Below the pieces are notes generated by a model. That model searched no databases. It was not told the DNA's origin and saw only the letters and a program-made list of their open reading frames with translations. Shown here piece after piece: positions 20,213 through 28,216 of a DNA stretch of 64,000 nucleotides. This DNA comes from Streptomyces bicolor (GTDB lineage Bacteria > Actinomycetota > Actinomycetes > Streptomycetales > Streptomycetaceae). The stretch is taken from the NCBI RefSeq assembly GCF_000719285.1, contig NZ_JOFS01000020.1, positions 248,001 through 312,000 on the forward strand. Direction: 5' to 3'. The position numbers and the translations under genes are program-made. Position 1 is the first letter of the stretch, and every line of letters begins with the position of its first letter.

Positions 20213-21139
20213 TCAGCCCTTGCTGATCATCGAGCGGACGAAGAAACGCAGGTTGGCGGGCTTCTCCGCGAGCCGCCTCATGAAATAGCCGTACCAGTCG
20301 GTGCCGTAGGCGGTGTAGACGCGCATGCGGTGGCCCTCGGCGGCGAGGCGCAGGTGTTCGTCGCTGCGGATGCCGTACAGCATCTGGAACTCGTACTCGT
20401 CGAGCTTTCGCCCGGCGCGCCGCGCGAGTTCCTGGGCGATGGAGATCAGACGCGGGTCGTGGGAGCCGATCATCGGGTACCCGGCGCCCTCCATCAGAAC
20501 CTTCAGGATCCTGACGTACGCCTTGTCGATCTCGTGTTTCTGCTGGTAGGCGACCTCGGCGGGCTCCTTGTAGGCGCCCTTGACGAGGCGCACCCGGCTG
20601 CCGCTCGCCGCGAGGCGGCGGGCGTCGGCCTCGGTGCGGAAGAGGTAGGCCTGGATGACGCAGCCGGTCTGCGGGAAGTCCCTGCGCAGTTCCTCGTGGA
20701 TGGCGAACATCGAGTCGAGGGTGGTGTGGTCCTCGGCGTCGAGGGTGACGGTCGTACCGATCGCGGCGGCGGCCTCCACGACGGGCCGGACGTTGGCGAG
20801 GGCCAGCTCGTGGCCGCCCTCCAGCGCCTGTCCGAACATCGACAGCTTCACGGACATCTCGGCCCTGGCACCCAGCTCCAGCTCCTTGAGCCGGTCGATG
20901 AGCTCCAGATAGGCGTCCCGGGCGGCCGCGGCCTGCTCCGGGCGGGTGATGTCCTCGCCGACGACGTCCATCGTCAGCTCCAGGCCCCGGTCGCTGAGCT
21001 CCCTGATGATCGGCACGATCTCGTCGACGGTCTCGCCCGGGATGAAGCGGTCGACGACCTGCTTGGTCACCGGGGCCGCCGAGATCAGGCGTCGCATCCG
21101 GTCGCTGCGCGACGCGGCAAGAATCACGGGACCCAGCAC
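20213..21139 (-). CDS. putB: Proline dehydrogenase
   Basis: The 308-residue monofunctional FAD enzyme oxidises proline to 1-pyrroline-5-carboxylate. MSVKLSMFGQ, VTLDAEDHTT, KGAYKEPAEVAYQ and YEFQMLYGIR are the barrel motifs binding FAD and substrate. A GTG at 21139 is chosen because GGAGG lies five bases upstream; frames extending to an ATG at 21259 would add 40 residues unlike the family. It heads the operon with pruA and is divergent from a PucR-type regulator. Confidence 0.93.
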   Translation of the reverse strand: MLGPVILAASRSDRMRRLISAAPVTKQVVDRFIPGETVDEIVPIIRELSDRGLELTMDVVGEDITRPEQAAAARDAYLELIDRLKELELGARAEMSVKLSMFGQALEGGHELALANVRPVVEAAAAIGTTVTLDAEDHTTLDSMFAIHEELRRDFPQTGCVIQAYLFRTEADARRLAASGSRVRLVKGAYKEPAEVAYQQKHEIDKAYVRILKVLMEGAGYPMIGSHDPRLISIAQELARRAGRKLDEYEFQMLYGIRSDEHLRLAAEGHRMRVYTAYGTDWYGYFMRRLAEKPANLRFFVRSMISKG

Positions 21140-21320
21140 GGGGCACCTCCACAGACAGCAGAAACGCAGCCGAATCCCAACCATTCGGAGACGGCGCGGA
21201 GAACCACCGTGAAACCTAAGGATCCCTCCGATCGTCGGCCATCGACAGCTGTCACGCATCCGTGCCGCAGATCTCAGACAGATGTATGAAGACCCTGCGG
21301 TCGTGCGGGAGAATGCCCCA

Positions 21321-22523
21321 GTGACAGCCGACTACAAAGGCGACTACCAGGAGCTGGTCGACGAGATCTCGGAGCTGCTGGGCGTGCCCGCGACCCTGGA
21401 GAACCGGGACTTCGAGCTGATCGCCTTCGGTGCGTACGACAGTGAGGGCGAGCTCGACGCGTCGGCCCTGGACCCCGTGCGCACCCGCTCGATCCTGACC
21501 CGCCGCTCCACGGCGGCCGTCCGCACCTGGTTCGAGGGATTCGGCATCACGCGCGCCACCGGCCCGGTGCGGATCCCGCCGACCCCGGAGGCGGGGGTGT
21601 ATCGCGGACGGATCTGTCTCCCCGTACGCCACAGAAGTGTCGTCCTCGGCTACGTCTGGCTCCTGGACGACGACCCGGGCCCGACGGACGCGCAGCTGAC
21701 GGCCGCCATGGAGGTGACCGCCCGCATCGGCGCCCTGCTCGCGGACGAGGCGCAGCACGGGGCGGACCTCAGCCGGGAGCTGCGGGCCGCGCTGACCGCC
21801 GAGCGCGGCTGGCAGGAGGAGATGGCCGTCGCCGAGCTGCGCACGGCCCTGGGCTCACGCGCGGACGGTGTCCATACGGTGGTCTGCGTGACCCCCTGGC
21901 CGTCGGCCGACCCGGACGACGCACCGTCCGTGCGGACGGTGCCGCATGCCACCGCGCTGTGCACGGTGCCGTGGGGGTCCGCCGGACAGAGCCTGGCGGT
22001 GCTCGTACGGCTGCGCTCGTCGGAGGTGCGGACGGCGGCGCTGGCGGCGGCGTCCCGGCTGCTGCGGGAAGCCCCGGCCCAGCCGCTCGCACGGGGCCCG
22101 GCCCGGGTGGCGGCGGGCCTCGGCGAACCGCGCACCGGTCTCGCCGAGCTGGGCACCGTCTGGCAGGAGGCGTCGGCCGCGGCCCGCGCGGCACTGGCGG
22201 AACCGCGGCTCGGCCCGGTCGCCGAGTGGTCGCGCATCGGCCCGTACCGCCTGCTGACCTCCCTGTCCCCGCAGGCGCTCCCCGACCCCGCGGTGGCCCC
22301 GCTCCTCTCCCCCGCCCACCAGGAGCTCGCCCGCACCGCCGAGGTCTACCTCGACTGCGCGGGCCAGGCCGGCCGCACGGCCGCCGAACTGGGCATCCAC
22401 CGCCAGACCCTGTACTACCGCCTCTCCCGCGTCGAACAGCTCACGGGCCTGGACCTGGACGACGGCGAGGACCGGCTGCTGCTGCACATGGCGTTGAAGG
22501 GGGCGCGGCTGCGAGGCAGTTGA
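21321..22523 (+). CDS. PucR/CdaR-type transcriptional regulator, probable activator of proline catabolism
   Basis: The 400-residue protein has no receiver domain but a GAF-like N-terminal sensor region and the PucR C-terminal helix-turn-helix ([34 protein letters not shown]). It is divergent from putB-pruA, the layout of PutR-type activators that respond to proline. The GTG at 21321 has GGGAGA upstream; an ATG at 21282 is an in-frame alternative. The divergent region (21140-21320) holds no repeat strong enough to name as operator. Confidence 0.82.
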   Translation: MTADYKGDYQELVDEISELLGVPATLENRDFELIAFGAYDSEGELDASALDPVRTRSILTRRSTAAVRTWFEGFGITRATGPVRIPPTPEAGVYRGRICLPVRHRSVVLGYVWLLDDDPGPTDAQLTAAMEVTARIGALLADEAQHGADLSRELRAALTAERGWQEEMAVAELRTALGSRADGVHTVVCVTPWPSADPDDAPSVRTVPHATALCTVPWGSAGQSLAVLVRLRSSEVRTAALAAASRLLREAPAQPLARGPARVAAGLGEPRTGLAELGTVWQEASAAARAALAEPRLGPVAEWSRIGPYRLLTSLSPQALPDPAVAPLLSPAHQELARTAEVYLDCAGQAGRTAAELGIHRQTLYYRLSRVEQLTGLDLDDGEDRLLLHMALKGARLRGS

Positions 22524-22564
22524 GGACGGCACACGGAGCCGCGGACCGCACGGATCCGCGCTTA

Positions 22565-22579
22565 TGAAAACGATTGTCA
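22565..22579. promoter_or_regulatory. Zur-like box upstream of the Opp/Dpp-type importer operon
   Basis: TGAAAACGATTGTCA matches 13 of 15 positions of the actinobacterial Zur box as I remember it (TGAAAATGATTTTCA) and is itself nearly palindromic. It lies 58 bp upstream of the solute-binding protein start and stands out in GC-rich sequence. A zinc-responsive repressor bound here would block transcription of the four-gene transporter operon. Confidence 0.55.
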
Positions 22580-22636
22580 TCATGCTACGGTTCGTATCGC
22601 GTTCAACCTTTGACCACGCCTTTACCGGAGTGTCCC

Positions 22637-24127
22637 GTGCGCCTCCCCGTTCGTCCCCTGTCCCTCACCGCGGCCGTCGCGGCCTCCGCCCTGCTCACCG
22701 GCTGCTTCACGTCGGCGGGGTCCGAGGAGGCGACCGCCGAGGGCAAACGCATCCGTGTCGCGCACATGCTGCCGCCCCGCTCGGCCCTGTCCCCCCTGAG
22801 CGACGACGCCTTCAAGCTCTCGCGCTGGTCGACCGCCGAGACCCTGGTGAAGCTCGACAAGGAAGGCGACGCCCTGCCCGCGCTCGCCACCGAGTGGCAG
22901 CAGTCGGGCCGTACCTGGACCTTCGACATACGCGAGGGCGTCACCTTCCACGACGGCACGAAGCTCGACGCGAAGGCCGTCGTGCGGTCGCTCACCCAGG
23001 CCGCCGGCGCCTCCCCCAAGCCCCGCATCCTCGACGGTGTGGAGCTGACCGCGAAGGCCGAGGACGCCGACACGGTCACGGTCACCACCGGCACCGAGGA
23101 CCCCCTCGTCCCGCAGCGGCTGAGCTCGCCCCAGTTGTCGATCCTGGCCGCCAAGGCCTACCGGGGGAAGACGGTGAACCCCGTCGGCGCCGGCACCGGC
23201 CCCTTCGAACTCGTCAAGGTCAACGGCACCTCCTCCGCCACGCTCGACCGCTACGACCAGTACTGGGGCGGCAAGGCCAAGGCCCCGGGAATCGACGTCA
23301 CGTTCGTACCGGACGGGACGGCCCGCGCCGCCGCCCTGCGCACCGGCGAGGCCGACATCGTCGAGGCGATTCCCGTCTCGCAGGCCGCAGTGCTCGACCA
23401 GGACCTGATCACCGAGGTCCCCATGCCGCGCACCAACACCCTCTACCTGAACACCGAGAAGGGCGCCTTCAAGGACGCCTCGCTGCGCGCCGCCGCCCGG
23501 GAGGCGATCGACGCCAAGACGATCGTGGAGGGCGTGTACGAGGGGCGGGCGGATGTCGCCAAGGGGCTGCTCGGTCCCGCGCTGCCATGGGCGGCCGACC
23601 TGCGCACGCCCGTCAAGCACACGAAGGCCGGCAAGCCGAACGGCACGACGATCACCATCGGCACCTTCACCGACCGGGCCGAACTGCCCGAGGTCGCCGC
23701 CACGCTGCAGCAGCAGCTGCAGAAGGCCGGGTTCAAGGTGAAGCTCGACGTCCGCGAGTACGCCAACATCGAATCCGACGCCCTCGCGGGCAAGTTCGAC
23801 GCGTTCATCCTCTCCCGCGCCACCGTCCTGGACTCCGGAGACCCGGCCGCCTACCTGTACAGCGACTTCGCCTCCGACGGCTCCTTCAACCTCTCCCAGC
23901 TCGCCGACTCCTCCGTGGACGCCGAGCTGAAGAAGGCCGGCGAGACCAAGACCGGCGACGCCCGCCGCAGGGCAATCATCGCGGCCGAGGCCGCCGTACT
24001 CGCCGCCGACGCCGCCGTGCCGATGCTCCACGAGCGGGTGATCCAGGGCGACGCCGCCGGTGTCGTGGACGCCGCCCACGACCCGCGTGAGCGTGAGCTC
24101 GTCACCGTGGACACCTACGTCAAGTGA
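22637..24127 (+). CDS. ABC transporter family 5 solute-binding lipoprotein
   Basis: The 496-residue protein has a lipoprotein signal (MRLPVRPLSLTAAVAASALLTGC, Cys23) and the extracellular bacterial SBP family 5 fold. EGDALPALATEWQQSGRTWTFDIREGVTFHDGTKLDAKAVV is the family signature. Family 5 proteins bind peptides, nickel or metal-chelator complexes. The Zur-like box upstream points to a metal or metallophore ligand, which is inference. The GTG at 22637 follows CCGGAG. Its stop overlaps the permease start (GTGA), so translation is coupled. Confidence 0.88.
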   Translation: MRLPVRPLSLTAAVAASALLTGCFTSAGSEEATAEGKRIRVAHMLPPRSALSPLSDDAFKLSRWSTAETLVKLDKEGDALPALATEWQQSGRTWTFDIREGVTFHDGTKLDAKAVVRSLTQAAGASPKPRILDGVELTAKAEDADTVTVTTGTEDPLVPQRLSSPQLSILAAKAYRGKTVNPVGAGTGPFELVKVNGTSSATLDRYDQYWGGKAKAPGIDVTFVPDGTARAAALRTGEADIVEAIPVSQAAVLDQDLITEVPMPRTNTLYLNTEKGAFKDASLRAAAREAIDAKTIVEGVYEGRADVAKGLLGPALPWAADLRTPVKHTKAGKPNGTTITIGTFTDRAELPEVAATLQQQLQKAGFKVKLDVREYANIESDALAGKFDAFILSRATVLDSGDPAAYLYSDFASDGSFNLSQLADSSVDAELKKAGETKTGDARRRAIIAAEAAVLAADAAVPMLHERVIQGDAAGVVDAAHDPRERELVTVDTYVK

Positions 24128-25917
24128 AGCCCGCCATAAGGAAGTCGGTCGGTGCGGCCGGGCTGACCCGCTTCGTCTGTCTCGTCGCCGTCGTGGCCAC
24201 CGTCGGGCTGCTGCCCTGGCTCTCGCAGAAAGACCCGGCGCTCACCGTGCTGCGCGCCCGGTCGGCCGAGCAGGAGGCGACCGAGGAGGCCCTGTCCGCG
24301 ATCCGCGAGGACCTCGGACTGGACGCCGGTCCCCTCTCCCTGCTGGGGAGTTGGGCCTCGGACCTGCTGCGCGGCGACTTCGGCACCTCCTGGGTGTCGG
24401 GCACCGAGGTCCTGCCGTCGGTCGTGGCCGGCCTCCAGGTGTCGCTGGCCCTGATGGGCGCGGCGCTCGGCGTGGCGGTCGTACTGGCCGCGCTGCTGGT
24501 GGCGCCGGTGCTGGTGCGGGGGCGCGGGTCGGCCGGGGCGTTCGCCGCGATGCTGGCCGCCGTACCGGAGTTCCTGCTGGCCACGGTCGCGCTGCTGGTG
24601 TGCGGGGTGTGGCTGGGATGGCTGCCTACGGCCGGCTGGGCGGGCCCCGAGTACCTGGTGCTGCCCGCGATCGCCCTCGGCGTCCCGGCGGGCGGTCTGC
24701 TCGGGCGGCTGGTCGCGGACGCGCTGCCCGCCGTGCTCGACGAGCGGTGGGTGGAGCTGTGGCGGGGTGCGGGAGTGAGCCGTAGGAGGATCTCGGCGGC
24801 CGCCCTCAAGCGCGTACTGCCGCCCCTGGTACCGCAGTTCGGGATGGTCGCCGTCGGCCTGACCGGAGGCGCGGTCGCGGTGGAGATGGTGTTCGCGGTG
24901 CCCGGCATCGGCCGTACGGCGCTCGGCGCGGCCAAGTCGCAGGATCTGCCGCTGCTCCAGGGCTCGGTGCTGGCCCTGCTGCTGCTCGGCCTGCTCGCCG
25001 GCGCGGCGGCGGCGCTCACCCGGCGACGGCTGCTGGGCCCCGCCCTGCGTGACGCCGGCCTGACGCTGCCCCCGGCGCGCCCGGTCCGTACCCACCCGGC
25101 GATCCCGTTGACGCTGTTCACCGTCCTCGCCGTGACCATCGGCTGGGGCCTGCTGCGCGACCCGTACACGGTGAACACGACCGCCCGCCTCACGGCCCCC
25201 TCCTGGGCGCACCCGCTCGGCACCGACGCCCTCGGCCGCGATGTGCTCGCCCGGCTCGGCCACGGCGCCGCCTCGACGGTCGGCACGGCCGCCGCCATCT
25301 GTGTGCTGAGCCTGCTGGTCGCGCTCGCGCTGGGCTTCCTGCCCGGCGTCGCGGCGGGAGCCGCGGACATCGCCAACGCCCTTCCCCCGGTGATCGTCGG
25401 CATCCTGGTCGCGGCGGCGGCCGGTCCCGGCACCGGTGGCGCGGCCCTCGCCGTCGCCCTGATCTCGTGGCCCGCGCTGTCCGCGCACGCGGCGGCGCTG
25501 GTGCAGGAGGTACGGGCGTCGGCGTTCCTGACCGCCCAACGGGCCATGGGGGCAACCCCGTTGTGGATCCTCACCCGGCACGTCCTGCCGTCCGTCGCCG
25601 CCCCCGTCGCCCGCCACGCCCTGCTCCGCCTGCCCGGCATCGCCCTCGCCCTGGCCTCCCTCGGCTTCCTGGGGCTGGGCGCGCAACCGCCCGCCCCCGA
25701 GTGGGGCCTGCTCCTCGACGAGTCCCGCGCCTACGTCGAACGCGCTCCCTGGGCAGCCCTCGCCCCGGCCGTCGCGTTGGCCCTGCTGGCGGGTCTTGCG
25801 GTGTCGGGCGCGGCGGCCGTGCAGGGTCGCAGGGTGCGGCGAGTCGCACCGGGAGTGAAGAAGCCGACGGCGAAGTCGCCTGCGACAACGAAGAAGGAGG
25901 CCTCCGTTGCCGTCTGA
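24124..25917 (+). CDS. Fused ABC permease (DppB-DppC type in one chain)
   Basis: The 597-residue membrane protein contains both permease subunits of an Opp/Dpp importer. The first half (about 1-320) has the DppB-type EAA loop (ERWVELWRGAGVSRRRISAAALKRVLPPLVPQ) and MVFAVPGIGRTAL. The second (about 330-597) has the DppC start HPLGTDALGRDVLARLGHGA and its own EAA-like loop (TAQRAMGATPLWILTRHVLP). Normally two genes encode these. The TM count, about 12, fits a full pseudo-heterodimer. GTG start overlaps the binding-protein stop, and its own stop overlaps the next ATPase. Confidence 0.88.
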   Translation: MKPAIRKSVGAAGLTRFVCLVAVVATVGLLPWLSQKDPALTVLRARSAEQEATEEALSAIREDLGLDAGPLSLLGSWASDLLRGDFGTSWVSGTEVLPSVVAGLQVSLALMGAALGVAVVLAALLVAPVLVRGRGSAGAFAAMLAAVPEFLLATVALLVCGVWLGWLPTAGWAGPEYLVLPAIALGVPAGGLLGRLVADALPAVLDERWVELWRGAGVSRRRISAAALKRVLPPLVPQFGMVAVGLTGGAVAVEMVFAVPGIGRTALGAAKSQDLPLLQGSVLALLLLGLLAGAAAALTRRRLLGPALRDAGLTLPPARPVRTHPAIPLTLFTVLAVTIGWGLLRDPYTVNTTARLTAPSWAHPLGTDALGRDVLARLGHGAASTVGTAAAICVLSLLVALALGFLPGVAAGAADIANALPPVIVGILVAAAAGPGTGGAALAVALISWPALSAHAAALVQEVRASAFLTAQRAMGATPLWILTRHVLPSVAAPVARHALLRLPGIALALASLGFLGLGAQPPAPEWGLLLDESRAYVERAPWAALAPAVALALLAGLAVSGAAAVQGRRVRRVAPGVKKPTAKSPATTKKEASVAV

Positions 25918-26896
25918 TGTGCCTCTCTCGCCCGACGCACCGTTCCCACCCGATGCGCTCCTCTCCGTGCGCGACCTGCGGATCGCCTTCGACGGCGTCG
26001 AGGTCGTGCGGGGCCTGTCCTTCGACGTCCGCCCGCGCGAAGCGCTCGCGATCGTCGGCGAGTCCGGCGCGGGCAAGTCCCTCACGGCCCGTGCCCTGCT
26101 GGGCATGCTGCCCCGGGGCGCGACACGGAACGGGACGATCGAGCCCGACCTCGCCGCGCATCGCGGCCGCCGTATCTCCTTGGTCCCGCAGGACGCCCTG
26201 TCCGCCCTCTCCCCCGTACACCCGGTCGGCGACCAACTCGCCGCCGCCGTACGGTCGGTGGCCCGCGTCTCCCGCAAGGAGGCCCGGGCGCGGGCGGTCG
26301 CCGCGCTCGACCGGGTCGGCATCCCGGACGCCGCCCGCAAGGCACGGGCGTATCCGCACGAGTACTCCGGCGGCATGCGGCAGCGTGCGGTCATCGCCAT
26401 GGCGACGGTCAACGAACCGGACATCGTCGTCGCCGACGAGCCCACCACCGCCCTGGACGAGGAGCGCCGCGACCAGGTGCTACGGGTGCTCGCCGAGCAG
26501 CGGGAGGCCGTGGGCGCCGCGCTCGTCCTGGTCACCCACGACATGGACGTCGTACGGGACCACGCGGACCGGGTGCTGGTGATGTACGCCGGCCGCCTCA
26601 CCGAACTCGGCCCGGCGGAGGAGGTGCTGGCCCGCCCCCGGGCCCCGTACACGGCAGGCCTGCTGGCCTCCCTCCCCCAGCACGCACCCCCGGGCCGGCG
26701 CCTGCCCGCCCTGCGCGGCACCCCACCCGCCCCGGGCTCCCTCCCACCGGGCTGCGCCTTCACGCCCCGCTGCCCCCTCGCGGCGGACGCCTGCCACACG
26801 GTGGAACCAGAACCGCAGGAGGTGGAGAAACGCCTGGTGGCCTGTCACCGCTGGCCTGAACTCCCGCACCCGGCAACGGAGTTGTTCCATGAGTGA
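25907..26896 (+). CDS. ABC transporter ATPase (DppD/OppD type)
   Basis: The 329-residue nucleotide-binding protein has Walker A GESGAGKS, signature YSGGMRQRAV, Walker B IVVADEPTTALD and the switch histidine in LVTHDMDVV. The C-terminal oligopeptide/dipeptide-transporter extension carries four cysteines (GCAFTPRCPLAADAC...VACH), typical of this class. The TTG at 25907 is chosen because AAGGAGG lies six bases upstream; it overlaps the permease stop by 11 bases. Confidence 0.88.
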   Translation: MPSDVPLSPDAPFPPDALLSVRDLRIAFDGVEVVRGLSFDVRPREALAIVGESGAGKSLTARALLGMLPRGATRNGTIEPDLAAHRGRRISLVPQDALSALSPVHPVGDQLAAAVRSVARVSRKEARARAVAALDRVGIPDAARKARAYPHEYSGGMRQRAVIAMATVNEPDIVVADEPTTALDEERRDQVLRVLAEQREAVGAALVLVTHDMDVVRDHADRVLVMYAGRLTELGPAEEVLARPRAPYTAGLLASLPQHAPPGRRLPALRGTPPAPGSLPPGCAFTPRCPLAADACHTVEPEPQEVEKRLVACHRWPELPHPATELFHE

Positions 26897-27560
26897 CGCC
26901 CTGCTCGACGTCCGCGACCTCGTGGTCCGCTACGGCGACACGACCGCCGTCGACCACGTCTCCTTCACCCTGGCCCCCGGCGAGACCCTCGCCCTCAACG
27001 GCCCCTCCGGCTGCGGCAAGTCCTCCACGGCCCAGGCCGTCCTCCAGCTGCGCCGCCCGGACGCCGGTGAAGTCGTCTTCGAGGGCCGGGAGTTGACGAC
27101 CCTCACCGAACGCGAGCTGCGCCCGGTCCGCCCGCGCATGCAGCCCGTCTTCCAGGACCCGTACGGCTCACTGAGCCCCCGCCACCGCATCGGCGACGCG
27201 GTGGCGGAACCGCTGCGGATACAGGGTCGCCGGCCCACCCCTGATCAGGTGGCCGAACTCCTCGACCGGGTCGGCCTGGACCCGTCGTACGGCGACCGCC
27301 GCCCGCACGAACTCTCCGGCGGCCAGTGCCAACGCGCCGGAATCGCCCGCGCACTCGCCTCCGAGCCGCGCCTGCTGGTCCTCGACGAACCGGTCTCGTC
27401 CCTCGACCCCTCCGTCCGGGCCGGCGTACTGAACCTGCTCGCCGACCTCCAGGACGACCTCGGGCTCGGCTACCTGTTCATCTGCCACGACCGGGCTGTC
27501 GTACGGCATTTCGCGGACCGGGTGGTGGAGATGCGCGAGGGGCGGGTCATTTCCGGGTAG
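26889..27560 (+). CDS. ABC transporter ATPase (DppF/OppF type), short form
   Basis: The 223-residue protein has Walker A GPSGCGKSS, QPVFQDPYGSLSPRHR (the typical DppF Q-loop), signature LSGGQCQRAGIARAL, Walker B LLVLDEPVSSLD and ICHD. It lacks the C-terminal Cys extension, so it is shorter than most DppF proteins. It starts inside the end of the previous gene and overlaps the convergent TetR gene by 14 bases. It pairs with the upstream ATPase to drive the fused permease. Confidence 0.87.
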   Translation: MSDALLDVRDLVVRYGDTTAVDHVSFTLAPGETLALNGPSGCGKSSTAQAVLQLRRPDAGEVVFEGRELTTLTERELRPVRPRMQPVFQDPYGSLSPRHRIGDAVAEPLRIQGRRPTPDQVAELLDRVGLDPSYGDRRPHELSGGQCQRAGIARALASEPRLLVLDEPVSSLDPSVRAGVLNLLADLQDDLGLGYLFICHDRAVVRHFADRVVEMREGRVISG

Positions 27561-28131
27561 CGGCCTCGATCACCTGGCGGAGGCCTTCGGTGAGTTCGTC
27601 GGCGCTGGGTGCGGTCTTCGGGTCGAAGGTCCACTGCGCGATGAGGCCCGTCATCAGGGTCAGATAGAACTTGCCGAGCGTGTCCACGGCCTCGTCCCGG
27701 ACATCCTCCTCCCGCCCGCCCATGAGCAGCGGGATGATGCCGCGCCCGGCCTCCAGCTGGGCATGCGCCAGATAGTCGCGCACCTCGGGCAGCTGGTCGC
27801 CCATGGCGATGATCTCCACACTGAGGCGCCACACCGAGCCGGGCTCCCGCATGGTGCCGATGATGTTCGACCACACCTGCCGGAAGCGCTCGAGCGAGCC
27901 CGGCTCGGCGCTGACCCCTGCGGTCCCTTCCCCCTCGAAGGCATCGCCCAGCCCCTCGACCAGCGACACGTACGCCTGCGCCAGCAACGCGTCCTTCGAG
28001 CCGTAGTGGTAGCCGATCGACGCCAGGTTGGTCCCCGACTCCTTGACGATGTCGCGCGCCGTCGTGCGCACGAACCCCTTCGCCAGCAGGCAGCGCTTGG
28101 CGCCCTCGAGCAGATCCTCACGGTGTCCCAT
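27547..28131 (-). CDS. TetR-family regulator divergent from an MFS exporter
   Basis: The 194-residue protein has the TetR helix-turn-helix (FVRTTARDIVKESGTNLASIGYHYGSKDALL, about 20-50) and a TetR C-terminal domain with EIIAMGDQLPEVRDYLAHAQLEAGRGI. Its divergence from an EmrB-like exporter suggests it represses that gene and itself, responding to a toxic or signalling molecule. The start codon lies in the loop of an inverted repeat (GGTGTC-CCAT-GACACC, 28122-28137), which could hide it in mRNA or serve as an operator. Confidence 0.85.
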   Translation of the reverse strand: MGHREDLLEGAKRCLLAKGFVRTTARDIVKESGTNLASIGYHYGSKDALLAQAYVSLVEGLGDAFEGEGTAGVSAEPGSLERFRQVWSNIIGTMREPGSVWRLSVEIIAMGDQLPEVRDYLAHAQLEAGRGIIPLLMGGREEDVRDEAVDTLGKFYLTLMTGLIAQWTFDPKTAPSADELTEGLRQVIEAATRK

Positions 28132-28170
28132 GACACCCCACCCTACCCCGGATCCATACGCTCGTCCTAT

Positions 28171-28209
28171 ACAAGCGTTCTAGACAAGCGTTTAAGACGC
28201 GTGTACGTT
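28171..28209 (+). promoter_or_regulatory. Promoter of the MFS gene with two direct repeats
   Basis: ACAAGCGTT occurs at 28171-28179 and 28184-28192 (13-bp period). A -35-like TAGACA (28181-28186), a 17-bp spacer and TACGTT (28204-28209) place the start point at about the ATG of the exporter (28217), which has no ribosome binding site. This suggests a leaderless transcript with the repressor site over the -35 box. Confidence 0.45.
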
Positions 28210-28216
28210 CACCGCC

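Noticed and set aside
21140..21320. Operator of the PucR-type regulator between putB and the regulator
   Set aside because: Only short, imperfect symmetric segments (around CAGATCT and CTGTC/GACAG) are seen, not enough to name a site.
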